NCBI GenBank assembly: GCA_011800155.1
Contig: CM022369.1
Coordinates: 2,542,001 to 2,606,000, forward strand
Length of the DNA stretch: 64,000 bases
Direction of reading: 5' to 3'
DNA from: Flammulina velutipes
Taxonomy: Eukaryota; Basidiomycota; Agaricomycetes; Agaricales; Physalacriaceae
Position 1 is the first letter of the stretch. Every line of letters starts with the position of its first letter. Shown here piece after piece: positions 32,201 to 44,532 of the stretch. The notes beneath the pieces are model-generated. The model did no database searches, was not told where the DNA came from, and saw nothing but the letters and a program-made list of their open reading frames with translations. Made by a program: the position numbers and the translations under genes.

Positions 32201-33194
32201 TCTCCAGGACCTAAATACTTGTTGTAGCCTAGCACTCGCGCCGTCCAGCTGAGGAAGACGTGGAACTGCGTAGGCTTCGCCGAGGACTGAGAGTTCGTAG
32301 GAAAGGTAGACAAGATACCCTGATTCCACAGGGGTTACGATCTGACTGACGGAATCGTATGCACCAACAGCGATGGAGGACATGAAGCTGGCTCCAGAGG
32401 TGGAAAACGTCTTCGTGGTCTCCTTATGTCTTAATTGTAGTTGACCTCCAGAATGCGGGGAGGGGAGAATGACAGAGAGAAACGCATATGTGCGGGAATC
32501 CTCGTGGACGCTGATGAGACCGTTAGGCAGTAAACGCGCAAGAATTCCGTGTTTCATACGTACTCATGATGATAAGACTTGGGCCTGTACGTTAAGGTAA
32601 GTATGCATCCACGTCGAGATATGTGCGCGACGTACTCAGCATGCTTGGAATGGATAACAAGGCTTTTGAGGCGAGTCAGTAGCACAGAATTTGCCACGGA
32701 AGCACTAAGTGCAGTGTTCAAGGACGTGACAACGATGTTTTTGATCCAAGTGTCCCATGCTGGGTTGTGAAAACGAATCTGCACCCAAGATTGACACTAT
32801 GCTTCTCAACAGCAAGTGTAAACGCACCTTTTCACCAGGAATGGTCCAAGTCCCCTCGTCTTCAACGATGTCAGGGAAAGCAGCAATTATTGTCTTCGAT
32901 TGTATTTCGCTAAAAGGAAGTCCTAGGAGACCGACGCGCTCCAGGTCCATACAGGGATTTGGTGCGTCGGCATAAGAGTTTGAATGGGCAAAAGTCCCAT
33001 TGAAGCTGAAATCGCCGGAAAGTGCAGCTTCCAAGTCGTCCTACACCAATCATTGAGAGATAATGTTTTTCCAAAGTGAATTAACACACCTTCACGTCGA
33101 GTGAGGGAGAAAGGAGAGGTTTTTCATCTTCGATGGCATGCCCCTCATACGTATCCCAGTCTTCAAGACGCAGAATATCTTCCAGAGAGGCCAT
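29245..33194 (-). CDS. Large fungal protein with a 2OG-Fe(II)-oxygenase-like domain, probably inactive
   Basis: The start is MASLEDILRLEDWDTYEGHA, joined at an intron (33037-33090) to AALSGDFSFNGTFAHSNSYA. A prolyl-4-hydroxylase-like domain follows. Its HxD motif (HEDSRTYAFLSVILPSPHSG) is assembled across an intron ending at about 32519, then GGQLQLRHKETTKTF. At the place where the family has EHEVxPVTSGHRVTLTYNL, this protein has SQIVTPVESGYLVYLSYEL. The distal iron-binding His and the co-substrate Arg therefore appear to be Gln and Leu. A GRY-rich acidic stretch (GGWGGRGCFGRYGRSRYDRY) comes next. Several hundred helical residues follow, then a C-terminus ending AKRQSDATTEQTAKKPRTT. There are about eight exons. 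It is widespread in fungi but its role is unknown. Confidence 0.72.
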
Positions 33195-33595
33195 GAAGAT
33201 GATGGTAGGAAGTAGGAGACAATGACTCTGAGACGCGATGGTGGTAACATCCACGTGAGGAGCCGTGACAGTGTCACTGTGGCGGTGATACCTTCAGAAT
33301 CACCGAGAAAAATTAGGAGCAACGGCTGGAGTTTACGTTTATGATTCTATATATCTCTGTAAATGAGAAATGAAGCTTTGAAGAAGGGAAAGCTATTTTG
33401 AGAGTATACATGGATTTGCCAAGCTTCCCGCCGTGTCATTGACACACTGGATATGACTACGCTATTCCCGGTGGACAAGGTATACGTAAGCTCTACAGCC
33501 CATTATTCGATCCCTCTCCAGCTGCCAGCCTCTGTGAACGCTCCGCGTAACGCGACTCTGTGTCCACGTTCGCAATACAGCAGAGATCCAGGCCC
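33195..33595. other. Intergenic, promoter of the 2OG-like gene
   Basis: These 401 bases lie between the oxygenase-like gene start and the SEC39 stop, both on the minus strand. No gene or repeat is seen. AT-rich strings lie near 33346-33357 (tctatatatctc). Confidence 0.45.
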
Positions 33596-36500
33596 CTACT
33601 CGTCGTCCACCCCAATGAGCCACCCAATCCCTTTCGAAAATACCCTATTTGCTGTCGCAGAAATATCACCATCTCGAGTATTGCTATCACTCCGGTTCGA
33701 CTGGCTGTCAATATCCGACCTCCTACCCCGGCTAGTAAAAGGGAAATTAGCTGCCACGCTCTTGAACGTCTTGCTCGCCAACGCTGCAGCATCAGGTGTA
33801 TTCAACAAAGGCGTCGACGGCAGTTGGAAGTTGGCAAGTTGGGAGCGTAATGAGCCTCTGTACGACGATCCAAAGGTATTTGAGGTAGCTGCTGCGGCAC
33901 GTTTTCGTGGTATCACCCTCCCTGTTTGTTGCCGTTCCGAAATCCTAGCCTGTCTCTGTTCGATGTCCTCGGCTTCGAGGCGACTCCAAGCAGCGAGAAC
34001 GTCGTGAAGCTGTTCCGGAGGGCACAGTTCCAGTGCACGCCCAAAGAGCGTCATTTTCTGCTCCGTAGCCTCGAACTCCGGATGTCGCGCCAATTGGAAA
34101 CATGCTACCCAGCACACCTCCCTGGCTTCCTTGACTTGGGGATCTGAGCTCAGATCCAAAACAGCGTTGACCATGCGCTCGCTGGTCGAGTACGCACGGG
34201 GGAAGTCCTCGGATTGAAGGGCAGCATCAGCAAGCATAGCAAGTGTCTTCACTTCGGCTACAACATTGCCACGGAACCCCAGCATGTGCACTAAATCAAG
34301 AATAACTTCAGTGTGCTTGTAAGCGTCGTTGTTGCTGGCGAGGAGGCGGGATACTAAAGATAGTCGATCCTTTGTGAGGCGAATCTCGATGGGGGAGATG
34401 GGTATGCCAGGCCGCGACATGACGTTGAATGAAGATAAACGAGAAGTGGCTTCAATGAACTCTCTTTCACTCGCGATTCTCTCGGATACTCGAGGCACAT
34501 CCAGACTAGGGGTTTCTTTAGCTCAAGCCAATACAGACAAGGACCATGACATACCAATCATAAGCCAGCTTCATATCTCCGACTTTATAGTTCCCAGAGG
34601 CGGCATTGTCATAGAATTCTCGCGAACACGACAAGCAGATTTCTTCAACTGTTTTCCCGCTCAACGAAGATACGCGGGCGTTTTCCCGGAGCATGACTTT
34701 CGCCAGGTCAAATCCTAAAAAGTACATCAGAAAGCTTCTGACGCGATGGAGAAACGTGCTTACGCCCAACGCTTAGCAAACCGCTGAAAAATATTCGTAC
34801 AATTTCGTCGGCAGAAAGCAACCCAAAGGCACCTCTCAGCTCATTGTCCCCAGCACCCGCCAACTTTAGCATATCCTCGAGTAACCAATCCCAATCTTCC
34901 AACGTTTCCATGTCGTCATCCGAAGCGCCGGCACGGCGTGCCATTCGGTTGGCCCAAGCTCTCTGCTCTGCCTCGTTATTCCTGCTCTGTAAGAACCAGC
35001 TGAAGGGCGCTGGCACTTTCCATCGAGACAGTATCTCGCCAGACTCGAGATGAACATCCAATATATCGAGCGCTCTTGACAACGAGGAAAGTGGCAAAGG
35101 TTTGAAAAAAATCATGAGATCGGAAGGGTTGCACCTGGGGCGAGCGATTGTGGGGGTGACAAAGTCGCCTAAGGATGCAATAGTGGTGTCTGCAACGTCT
35201 TCGTCGTAGTCTTCTATTGTGGACATGTCCCAAGCTGGGAGACATTCGAAGATACGACTCATGGTTGGCCATTCGTCCAGGCTATTGCTGCCGTACAGAC
35301 ATGCTAGAGCTAGGCGTGCCATATCTTGGTCATCCTTTACCACCCTCTGAGTAGGTGAGAGTGTTGGCTTTGAGGCTTCGAAAATGGACGCGACACTCTC
35401 CAACGGCGCGTGAAGGATGTAGTCGTATAACAGTTCGAGATGGAGGGAAAAGTTGGGTTGACCTAGCCTTTCAGCGCGGGATTCAAGGACGTATAGATAT
35501 GGCATTACAAGGTGAAGGAGGTCGTCAGGAAGGGATTCCGGGGTAGAATGCGCGGTGTATGCATGAATAGTGGCCTTGGGATCCATACTCCTCCATCGCG
35601 CCAGCGTCCACTCGTCTTCTTCCCGATCGTCTGCGGCAGGTGCATCGTAGACGAGACGTGTAAGAAGTGTCAAGTCTTCCCCAAGCTCATCGAGTCCTGG
35701 AACACCTTGCGATGCACCGTGCTGGACCAAAGCAAGCGCGGAATCCAAAATCCCAGTGCTAGCCATGACATATTCGACGCGGGAAATGTACCATGCGGAA
35801 AGTTCGTTTGCAGTCAATGGCTGGTCGCCAACTGAGGGATGAGAAGAGGGCGCGTTAGATTTGATTTGGAGCGCATTGGTGGCTGCATCGAAGGCGAGGG
35901 TGAGGGAAGGGTCTTCGAAAGGAGTGGCGTATCTCCACGAAGGGATAAGTTCCATCTCTTCCGACCCATTGATTCGAGGCAGAAATTCGTGATATTTTGA
36001 CGGGTCGATATGAGCAGGGAATGAGTCGTAGATGGAAAACCGGGAGTGCCATAAGGAGGATCCATATCTGCTGAGTAGGATACGCAGAGAGGGAAATAGT
36101 TGTTCCAGTGCTAACCGACACGCCGAATGGAGTAAATCCTGGGTGAGAAAGGTAGACAACGGAATGGGGAATGTCGTGGATTCCATGCTGGGCGCTGAGG
36201 GTTGGTGTTCCGACGTCTCTGCCCACGGATCATCGTCCCAGTCGTCGTCTGTGTCGTCGGATTGACCATATGTTTCCGGTAACTCTTTGCACATCTCAAG
36301 AAAGGTGTCTAGCCTCTGTGAACGACGCAGCAGTAGACCATGCAGGCGACACAACTGTGCGTCCACTTGCAAATCCTGGAAGTACGCTAGCGCATTATTC
36401 TCTTCGTTGGCGTCTGTTAGTTTGAGAGCATCATTGAATCTCTGGTAGGCCGGAGATGTTCGTTGTAGGCCGATGGTGAGCAACGTTTGTTGTACCTCAG

Positions 36501-36657
36501 CGTCGTCTACGAGTCTGTCGTGGCATGCTGCAGCCACCCAAAGGTCGTCTTGCAGCACTTGCAAATGTCCTCGAACATTGGCAGGCGTGAGGTCGTCGTC
36601 GGCAAGGTTGAGCCATGTCGTGTATGCATTGGTGGACGTGTCGGTGGAAGAAGCCAT
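33596..36657 (-). CDS. SEC39: Sec39/NBAS-type tethering subunit (Dsl1 complex)
   Basis: Sec39 is a large helical subunit of the Dsl1/NRZ complex, which tethers Golgi-derived COPI vesicles to the endoplasmic reticulum. Three exons (34764-36657, 34556-34714, 33596-34506) join in frame to 987 residues. The central part has the Sec39-domain pattern (ALACLYGSNSLDEWPTMSRI, EIVRIFFSGLLSVG). The C-terminal block is well conserved: ICLSCSREFYDNAASGNYK, then MKLAYDWLDVPRVSERIASE, then VCWVACFQLARHPEFEATEQ. A disordered Ser/Arg-rich tail ends with FSKGIGWLIGVDDE. Acidic low-complexity residues near 140 (DDTDDDWDDDPWAE) are a local insertion. Confidence 0.87.
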
Positions 36658-37292
36658 TTCTGGTAACTGCCATGACGCACACTTGCTTTACTACGACCAT
36701 CATGTGCACCGTTTTCAAAAATATGTCCTCCACCGCCGTGGTCTATCCTCCGTGCTGAAACAAAGCAAACTTGACTCGATTACGCGCTTCGGCGATATGA
36801 AGCTCAAGTCAAACTGCTAGCTGATGGTCATCTGTGTCATACGGTCAACATTCGGTTCAGTGAACTTCCTGAACTCTCACAGCGACCGGATGGTCGTGGC
36901 TCCTTCTATTGTCACGCTCTCAGGGCACTTAGGTGGTGGGCTTTCTTTGCACAGGTTGGCTTATCTCTCCAAGCGAAATGATATACCTTCACGACACCTG
37001 CGCCATACGACCGCTTCTCTCCGCTTCTTTGCCAGGCTTATCCTGAGGCCTTCCTAAGCCTTCAATTCAGTAACGTGAACAACCGGCTGTACCGAAGGAC
37101 CAGCCCTGGACTCGATTTATCCCCAGACCGCTTCTTCTCTTGTCCTCTCCCTTCAAGTGTCCAAGCCTTCTAAGCTCTTCCGAGGCTACCGAGGAGACGA
37201 ACGTATCCTGCATACTAGTATAAAGTGTCTGGCATTTCTTCAGATTTTTCTTACATCCTGAGCAATCTACCTCTGGCATACCTTTCAAAACA
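36658..37292. other. Shared upstream region of SEC39 and the nitrilase gene
   Basis: These 635 bases lie between divergent start codons. Frames here lack motifs. A TATA-like string (agtataaagtg) at 37218-37228 lies about 70 bases upstream of the nitrilase ATG and may be its promoter. Confidence 0.5.
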
Positions 37293-38703
37293 ATGCCCAT
37301 CACCTTATCCCCTTCCAACTCTGACACTACCGTCTTCAAGGTTGCTGCTGTCCAGGCAGAACCGTACGTTACTCAATTGCATCTAACCGCTCGTCACTTA
37401 AGCCAGGCAGGGTATGGCTTGACCTCCAAGGCGGCGTCGAGAAAGTCATCACCATAATTCGAGAGGCCGCTGGAGAGGGAGCCAAAATCATCGGCTTTCC
37501 TGAAGTCTTCATCCCAGGTACAGAGGATTTAGAAATCGCGATATGGTACTTACTCCTTTTATAGGCTACCCTTGGACCCCCTGGGCGAATAACTTTGTAG
37601 TCACTGCTGCTGTTCTGAAGGAATACCAGGCTAACGCTCTCCCTCTTCATTCCCCCGAGATGGATCGTATCAGAGACGCCGTCAGAGAGGCCGACGTTAC
37701 CATCGTCCTGGGCTTTGCTGAGCGTGACGGCGCTTCTCTTTACATATCTCAAGCTACCATTCTTCCCGACGGTTCCATTGCCAACCACCGCAGGAAGATC
37801 AAGGCAATTCCCTTCCCCGGTGCCGAATATCAATGCATCTGACCTGTTTCTATAGCCCACTCATTACGAGAAGACAATATTCGGCGATGGGAGCGCTCAG
37901 TCTATCCATAACGTCGTTCAGACGCCATATGGCCGGCTGGGTTCCTTGAACTGCTGGGAACATATCCAAGTAAGAATCGTATACTATGGTTATGAGCTTG
38001 AGTTCTAACGATGCCCTAGCCGTGGCTCAAGACCCACTTCTACTCCCAATACCCACAAATCTTTGTCGGAGGTTGGTGGCCCGCCTTCCCTCCTCATACT
38101 GGTGGATCGCCCTACATCGTCAGTGGTGAGGCGTCTAGCAGGATGACCCAATCCGTTGCGATGGAGGGCGGCTGTTTTGGACTAGTCTGCTGCCATGTTG
38201 TTAGTCCAGCTGGCGCAGACAAGATGAAGTTGACAGGATTCCCGTGGTTCGTATTTCCCGGCGGAGGATTCTCCACGGTAAGCTTTCAACCTGGATAGCG
38301 TCGAATCCATACCAACATCCTCTGATGCGCAGATATATGGACCCGACGGTTCTGCATTGACAGAGCCCGTCGATCCCGGAAAAGAGGTCATTCTATACGC
38401 CGATATCTCGCTCAGCAAAATCGACGAGGTGAAAACTGTGGCGGACACGTTGGGTAATTAGTAAGTTGTGCTCGGATCGACTCAAAAATCGTGTCGTTGA
38501 CAATTATACTTTCCAGTTCCCGTTTTGATCTGCTTCAGACCGTCGCGCATGGTCAAAACTGGACTCCTGTATCATACAGTCTTTCGGAGGAGGCTCAAAG
38601 CAACGACGTCAAGGCCAACGAGATCAATAACTTGAAGTCTAGTCAGACCTTCAAATACGAAGCGCAGGCTCCCGCCCCAAAAGTTCAAGGAAAGGTTGAG
38701 TAG
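37293..38703 (+). CDS. Nitrilase/cyanide hydratase family carbon-nitrogen hydrolase
   Basis: This enzyme cleaves a carbon-nitrogen bond, either nitrile to acid plus ammonia or cyanide to formamide. The start [20 protein letters not shown] is joined to [20 protein letters not shown]. The catalytic triad is visible: Glu in [15 protein letters not shown], Lys in [18 protein letters not shown] and Cys in [15 protein letters not shown]. The block [13 protein letters not shown] and the end [17 protein letters not shown] also fit fungal nitrilases. Six exons separated by short introns give about 350 residues, a usual length. Fungal cyanide hydratases are close relatives, so the exact substrate is undecided. 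Confidence 0.92.
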
Positions 38704-38838
38704 GCGCCGTATAAACCAAAAATATGTACAATATTCCATGTTGAAATTGAAAACAAAATCCGTGCTCGCATTCAAGTCGTGTTATACAGAAAGTATATGG
38801 AGACAGACGAACAAGATATAGATACAAGCATCCGAGTC

Positions 38839-40202
38839 CTAATCTTCTATCTGCAATGGCCCATACGGCTCCGCCTTGAAGTATGACTCGTCAAAGTAAT
38901 GCATGCGGACGAAACCATCCTCTCCTCCAGATGCATAACCTATGCCTGCAGGGTGTACAGCAATGCTACGAGGGAGTCAATACAATACGGTCCAGTTTAA
39001 AAAGGTGTACGGAAACGTACGTGTTGATGGGTCCGAAATGTCCTTTTACACGACCAACCTCCTCCTCCATGACTTTGTGCCAGAACCGAGTCTCAAATTT
39101 ACCCTGGCGTAGAGACGTCGTCGTTACACTCATTGCGTCCTGGCCACCACCAAGAAGGACCTACAGCAGGTTAGCGTTTAGTTGGAAAGATGATGAGAGG
39201 ATAAACAGACATATGGTTTGCCCGCCGCAATCGCGGCACTATTTAGCGGTGTTTCGGTGGTGTATGTTTTGATAACCATGAGAGTTTTCGTATCGTGTAT
39301 CTATGATTGTTCAGCTCGCAGTTTCGATAGAAGAAGTTAGACTCACCCGTGCAGATTTATCTTTACTGCTTGTTATGCAGTACGTGCGATCTTTGCTCAT
39401 TTGAAGGTCGTTGACGAGGTCGCCGTGCGCGCGCTCGTTATTGCCGATTTCCTCTCCAGTTTTCACGTTGAAAAGGGCGACTTTACCAGATTCATGGCCA
39501 GTGATGATAACGTCGGGAGTGAGAGTGAAAGCACAGACAGTGGCCTTGGATCCAATGGGATTGAACATGTGAACAGGCTCTTTTGATTCTAATTTCATAG
39601 GATCAGTTAAATTGATTGCACACACGAGTAGGCGCGGCGTACGTTTTGTTCCATCGCCCTCTCGGTTGATATCGAACACACGGATCGCACACTGGTGACC
39701 CATACGCTGCTCGGTGATACACACAACCTGCTTGTCATCGTCGCTGAATGCTACCCGCTTCACAGCTGTCGGGAATTCCCAAGTGAAGAGACATTTGCCT
39801 GTCGCGACATCCCATAGCCTGAGAGTATTATCGGCGGCACCAGATACCATGTACTGAGATTCTGCTAGAAGGCAGTTAGTACAGCTAACTTTCAAGGCAG
39901 AAACGGTGGCAAACGCACAGTCTACATCGACAGTCCATACAGTTCCATTGTTCCCCTCGTACGTTCCCAGTCGTTCTCCATTATGGGAGTACCACACGTT
40001 GATGACATTGTCTTTTGAGCATGAGAATAGTAGGTCGCCGTCTGCGTTGAACTTGATTTGCGTGAGAGATCGTTCGTGGCCTATGACAGATAGTTGATAC
40101 GGATTTCATGGAAGATCGGAGGCTGCATACCTTGTAGCAGTATGGGTCTCTACGTAGTGAATATGAGAGAAAGCATTGGAGAAAGATGATACTACTCACC
40201 AT
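38839..40202 (-). CDS. TIF34: Translation initiation factor eIF3 subunit i (Tif34)
   Basis: eIF3i is a seven-bladed WD40 propeller in the eIF3 core that assembles the 40S initiation complex. The start is spread over tiny exons. The ATG at 40200-40202 is followed at once by a GTGAGT donor. A 19-nt exon at 40131-40149 codes RPILLQ, and the next exon gives [22 protein letters not shown] blades follow: [48 protein letters not shown], then [10 protein letters not shown]. The end is [20 protein letters not shown] plus [10 protein letters not shown], the typical C-terminus. The protein is complete and clearly orthologous. Confidence 0.95.
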
Positions 40203-40427
40203 TTTGTTTTCTTGGTCGGTGGACAGAAGAAAGATGCCGAAGAATTTTTGCCGCTTGCTTACGTGAGCTCACTCTGCTTTCTACCACGACGTCGCGACGT
40301 CGACACTCCAGACGACTCTCTGGTCCAGCTCTGGTCGTAGTTGGCTGATATATTTGAACTAATGCATCGAAATTCTCGCTACAATTACATTGGTCTATTC
40401 GCGATTGTGCCATCTACAATCTAACCC

Positions 40428-41018
40428 CTACGATTCTTGAGCGCTGTTCACCTCCACCCGCAATGCCCTTGCTCTTTCTGCATGTTGACGCATACGAGCT
40501 ATCCGTTGCTTCTGGCGCTCCTTCTGCAGATTATTGTTCATAATTTGACACCCCCTGTGGATCATCAGGCGGCCAGAATGTTCGTTGTCCATCTTATGTA
40601 TGTTAGCCATCGTATTCAAGGGGTCGTCCTCATCACCGTGTATAGGAAACATTCGTCTCATATAGCTCTTGTCCTTGTTGACTCGTCCATCGAAGAGGAT
40701 TGGCCCACTGTTCTTGGGGATGCGACGCCTGTTGGGAGGATTATCGAACGGGAACAGCCTTTTGTTGAATTGTCCCGGTGGAAATCTTGGGATGTTGTGA
40801 GGGTTGGCCTTGATGCCCGACAAGACGTCTTGCGAAGGACGCGGATTCTCTCTGTCTGATGTAGGTGTTACTGCATCGACGTGGCTTGGATTACGGAAGG
40901 GCGTCGGTATGCTCCCGGTGGAAGATGCTAATTCAGATGGAGTAGGACTGGGTAGAGGGGGGAGTTTAGCAAAGTAGGACGACCTGACGTTGATGATTTC
41001 TGGTGAGTGCAATGTCAT
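40428..41018 (-). CDS. Small hypothetical protein, Pro-rich with basic helical tail
   Basis: This is a single frame of 196 residues starting MTLHSPEIINVRSSYFAKLP. The first half is proline- and serine-rich and likely disordered. The middle holds FPPGQFNKRLFPFDNPPNRR and GPILFDGRVNKDKSYMRRMF. The tail is a basic amphipathic helix rich in Arg, Gln and Ala (KERQKQRIARMRQHAERARA). No known domain is recognised. It lies upstream of TIF34 on the same strand, with 225 bases between its stop and the TIF34 start. An ATG and a codon pattern that suits the organism support it, but no homology does. Confidence 0.5.
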   Translation of the reverse strand: MTLHSPEIINVRSSYFAKLPPLPSPTPSELASSTGSIPTPFRNPSHVDAVTPTSDRENPRPSQDVLSGIKANPHNIPRFPPGQFNKRLFPFDNPPNRRRIPKNSGPILFDGRVNKDKSYMRRMFPIHGDEDDPLNTMANIHKMDNEHSGRLMIHRGCQIMNNNLQKERQKQRIARMRQHAERARALRVEVNSAQES

Positions 41019-41466
41019 CTTACCCTAATTGAGGTGATAACTGGATGGCAGCTCGAGAACCAGAGATTATGATGCAACGTACCTTTCTTTCCAAGTGGTG
41101 GCAAGTGGTGGGGCAGAAGAGACTGGGATTGTGTCATTTATACTTGCTGGTGATTCATTGTGCAGTTGCCACAGCAATATAAAGCTAACGTGTCTTTATT
41201 CCCATTGTTCTGGACTAAGCTCCCGCGTACGCGTCTTCGTGGCGCAAATCGTAGCCACGGATGCACTTAACTGGTATCAAACGCGCTTTACGAACACTGG
41301 CCTTACGCCGACGGCGATACATCATATCAGGCACGCACGTGACAAAATACAGCCGAATATCGTAATCCGCGGTTAAACTGGACTGGGTTTGCCGATCTTC
41401 CAGATTCCACCCGCTATATTTATATCGCCTAGGCGTCCCCCTCTGCATCTTTCCCTTTCACGCCCA
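41019..41466. other. Shared upstream region, no gene seen
   Basis: These 448 bases lie between divergent starts. A TATA-like string (ctatatttatat) at 41414-41425 lies about 45 bases upstream of the SNG1-like start. No repeat or RNA gene is seen. Confidence 0.5.
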
Positions 41467-42955
41467 ATGAGCGACTCAGCCTCCATGCACACCGTTCCGG
41501 TTACCTCTGAGAAACGGGAAAAAGAGGACACACCTTTCGCTGAATCGCTCTTCAGCTCGCAGTTCACCGACGCCTCAAATGCAACGGAACGCGCCGCCTA
41601 CTTGAAGATACTCATTGGCGGATGCACAGCGATGGTTTTTGTCGTTTTCTGCATTTTCAGCATCTACTGGGGTGCCTTGTGGAAAGTCCCCGCTCATCAG
41701 CTCCCTGGATGGGTTATCAACTACGACGATGGCCCCGTTGGAGCGGCAGTTTCCCAGGCCGTGCTCTCATCTGCATCATCGAGCAGAATCCGATGGGAAA
41801 CAAAGGCGGGAGTCTTGGCTGAGAATGTCGGTACGCTCGTGAGGGAGCAAGAAACATGGGTGGCGATCATCAGTGAGTGTGCGGTTCTGTAGTCCCGACG
41901 CTAGACTCACATCTTGCAGTCAACGAGAACGCATCACGAAATCTCGAAAACGCCGGTGCAGATTACAACCCAACATCCGCTATCACCTTATTCGGTGTTG
42001 AAGCACGCAGTGAGAACGCCTTCCGTTCTATCATTAGACCGACGGCCGAAGCCACGCTTTTGGCCATCTATGACAAGTTCGCTGCTGAGCGCGTATCGAA
42101 CCTATCGTCTTCAGCTCTCACTTCTCTTGCCTCCGTATCTCCCCAAGCCGTGTCCAAACCGATAGCACACACGCTTGTCAATCTCGCACCTTTCGACATT
42201 CCAGTGGCATCGGCGATCACCTTCGTTGGTCTCATCTATCTGCTCATCCTATCATTCTTTATCGTCATGGTGGGCCTGGGAGCACGCGAGGCTTCGGGGC
42301 TCGAGAGAAAGTTGACCACCACGAGTCTTGTTCGAACGAGACTTACGACCGTCTTCACTGCATACTTCTTCATCAGTCTCTTCTACTCTCTTTTGAGTCG
42401 GGCATTCCAGGTCGATTTCTCCAGGAAGTGAGGATGTGCACTTGGACTGTTCAGAACTGTCACTGATTCCCGTCTTCTAGGTTCGGTCACTCTGGCTTCC
42501 TCGTTTTCTGGATGATCAATTATTTGGGCATGTTGAGCGTCGGACTTGCCCTTGAGTCTATGATCACACTCCTCACACCGCGCTTCATGCCATTCTTCAT
42601 GATCTTATGGATCATCTGTAAGTGTCCTATTTTCCGATCTGTCAGAGCTTTACATTGACAATTTTGCAGCGAACGTATCAGTATGCTTCATGCCCATCGA
42701 AGTTCTACCCACCATCTTTCGGTACGGATATGCGATGCCTTTCTACAACGTGTCTGGTGCGGTTCGTACAGTTCTTTTCGGGACTAAGAATGAAGGTCAG
42801 TTGTCATATCTCTCTCATGTTCGCTCTCGACTGACCTAATTCTAGTCGGTATGCACATAGGGATATTGATTGCTTGGGCTGCGGTATCCATGATCACCCT
42901 CCCTTTGTTCCAGTGGTATAGAAGAAGAATACTGCACAGGTTGGACGAAGAGTAG
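41467..42955 (+). CDS. SNG1/DUF3533-type multi-pass membrane protein
   Basis: The protein resembles yeast Sng1 (nitrosoguanidine resistance), a DUF3533 plasma-membrane protein linked to resistance and membrane organisation. A cytosolic N-terminus leads to transmembrane helix 1 (MVFVVFCIFSIYWGALWKVP). The signature PGWVINYDDGPVGAAVSQAV and a long external loop follow. A C-terminal block of at least five helices comes last (AITFVGLIYLLILSFFIVMV, FWMINYLGMLSVGLALESMI, FMPFFMILWIISNVSVCFMP). The motif RYGYAMPFYNVSGAVRTVLF is typical of the family. The gene has four introns and ends WYRRRILHRLDEE. The function is inferred from the family only. Confidence 0.85.
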
Positions 42956-43445
42956 ACATCTTTGATTTCAGGTTCCATGGGTCTCCTAGAGCAATAACCC
43001 TGTACGAATACACACAGCATATCTCTTATACCATAATGATTGGCTACATCCTAATGACAGCGTGGTTAATTGTGTGGAGTCTTCTTGCAATGTTTCATCG
43101 TGGATGAATATCAATAGCGTGTGTATAACGGACTCAGTCGCTACTTGACTTACCTTGAGGCTTGAGGCTTGAAGTCCACAAAAAAGTGGCGCGAACACGT
43201 GACAGCCCTCCCGCCATACACGTTATATCGCTCATCCCATAGTACCCAATCTTCCCGTGAGCAATATACCCGCACTACGAAAGCAGTCCGAATCGCAATG
43301 AACCTCGCTTTCGGTCTTCCCTTCGCGATTCCGACTCGGAGACGCGTCTCGTTTCGGCAGTCAAAGGTTTGTTGCCATATAAATGTCTCATGTGTGAAGA
43401 AGTTCCTGAATGTTCTTTAGCTTCCTTATCCATTTCCTTCTCATC
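42956..43445 (+). promoter_or_regulatory. Upstream region of the short-chain dehydrogenase, with TATA box
   Basis: These 490 bases contain no supported gene. TATAAAT at 43378-43384 lies 62 bases before the dehydrogenase ATG and is the best promoter candidate. A TATA-like string at about 43219 (gttatatcg) is weaker. Confidence 0.5.
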
Positions 43446-44406
43446 ATGTCCTCCATTGCCTCAATACGCGCTTCTAACAAATCTGTTCTATCTTCACTAT
43501 CGACACCGACTGCCGTCTTCGTCGGTGGTACCTCCGGCATTGGACGCGCCATGGCGGAGCGCTTTGCGCAACACACAGACGGCCAGGCCAATATCGTCAT
43601 CGTCGGTCGTAACGAACAAGCTGCGAAAGAAATCATCTCTTCCTTCCCTCCACCTCAACCTCCGTTGAAGCACGAGTTCATCGCGTGCGACGTCACTAGT
43701 ATGAAAGCTGCTGGCGAAGCTGCAGCGCGTATCAGAAGCACATTCCCCACCATCGATTTCCTCGTGTTGACGCCGGGTTATGCTTCCATGGACGGACGAG
43801 AAGAAACAAGCGAGGGGCTGGACAAGAAGATGGCTGTGAATTATTATGGCCGGTGGAAATTCGTCTATGACTTGGCGGACAAGCTGAATCCTGAGCGTGG
43901 AGGCAAGGTGTTGACTGTGCTGGGAGCAGGACATGGCGCCAAGGTCGACATCGACGACCTGCCTATCAGGAATGGATACAGTGTTTCCAAAGTGGCGGTT
44001 GTGACACCAACATATAACGATTTAGCTATGGAGGTGAGTATTCATGTTGTGTGGCGCTCGATTCCGGCTAACTTATTGATCGTTCTTTCAGAGTTTCGCA
44101 AAGCTATACCCCAAGCACTCATTCATACATGCATTCCCTGGCGTCGTTAGAACACCCTACCTTGCCAACTCTAAGACACATCTCATTCGATGGACGGCCC
44201 CGGTCGTGATGGGCCTATCATACCCATTCTCTTTCAGTTCTGAGGAGAATGCTGAGTATATGTGGCATGGTATGCTCGCAGCGAAGGCCGGCGCTCTGAG
44301 AATGGGCAGCAAGGGCGAAGACATAGGCAAGAAGAATTACTTTGGCAGCGAGGAGGAGAGGGAGACTTTGTGGAATCACACTGTCGAGGCTGTTAATGGG
44401 AAGTAA
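43446..44406 (+). CDS. Short-chain dehydrogenase/reductase
   Basis: This NAD(P)-dependent Rossmann-fold oxidoreductase is about 300 residues long in two exons; the intron interrupts NDLAME|SFAKLYPKHS at 44033-44090. The cofactor motif is VFVGGTSGIGRAMAERF, and a following Arg (VGRNEQAA) suggests NADP preference. The catalytic YxxxK is YSVSK within NGYSVSKVAVVTPTYNDLAM. The usual NNAG is replaced by LTPGYASMDG, which is common in fungal members that act on secondary metabolites or lipids. The start MSSIASIRASNKSVL lies 62 bases after a TATA box. The substrate is unknown. Confidence 0.88.
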
Positions 44407-44532
44407 ATCGCTATATCCAACGCTAGCAACTCGGACTTCATGTAGCCTTACATATATTTACATACCCTATACATTTTTGCAATGCCAGTAGAGCATGTCG
44501 CTGTTAGATGCCAGATAAATTGTATCGTCCCG

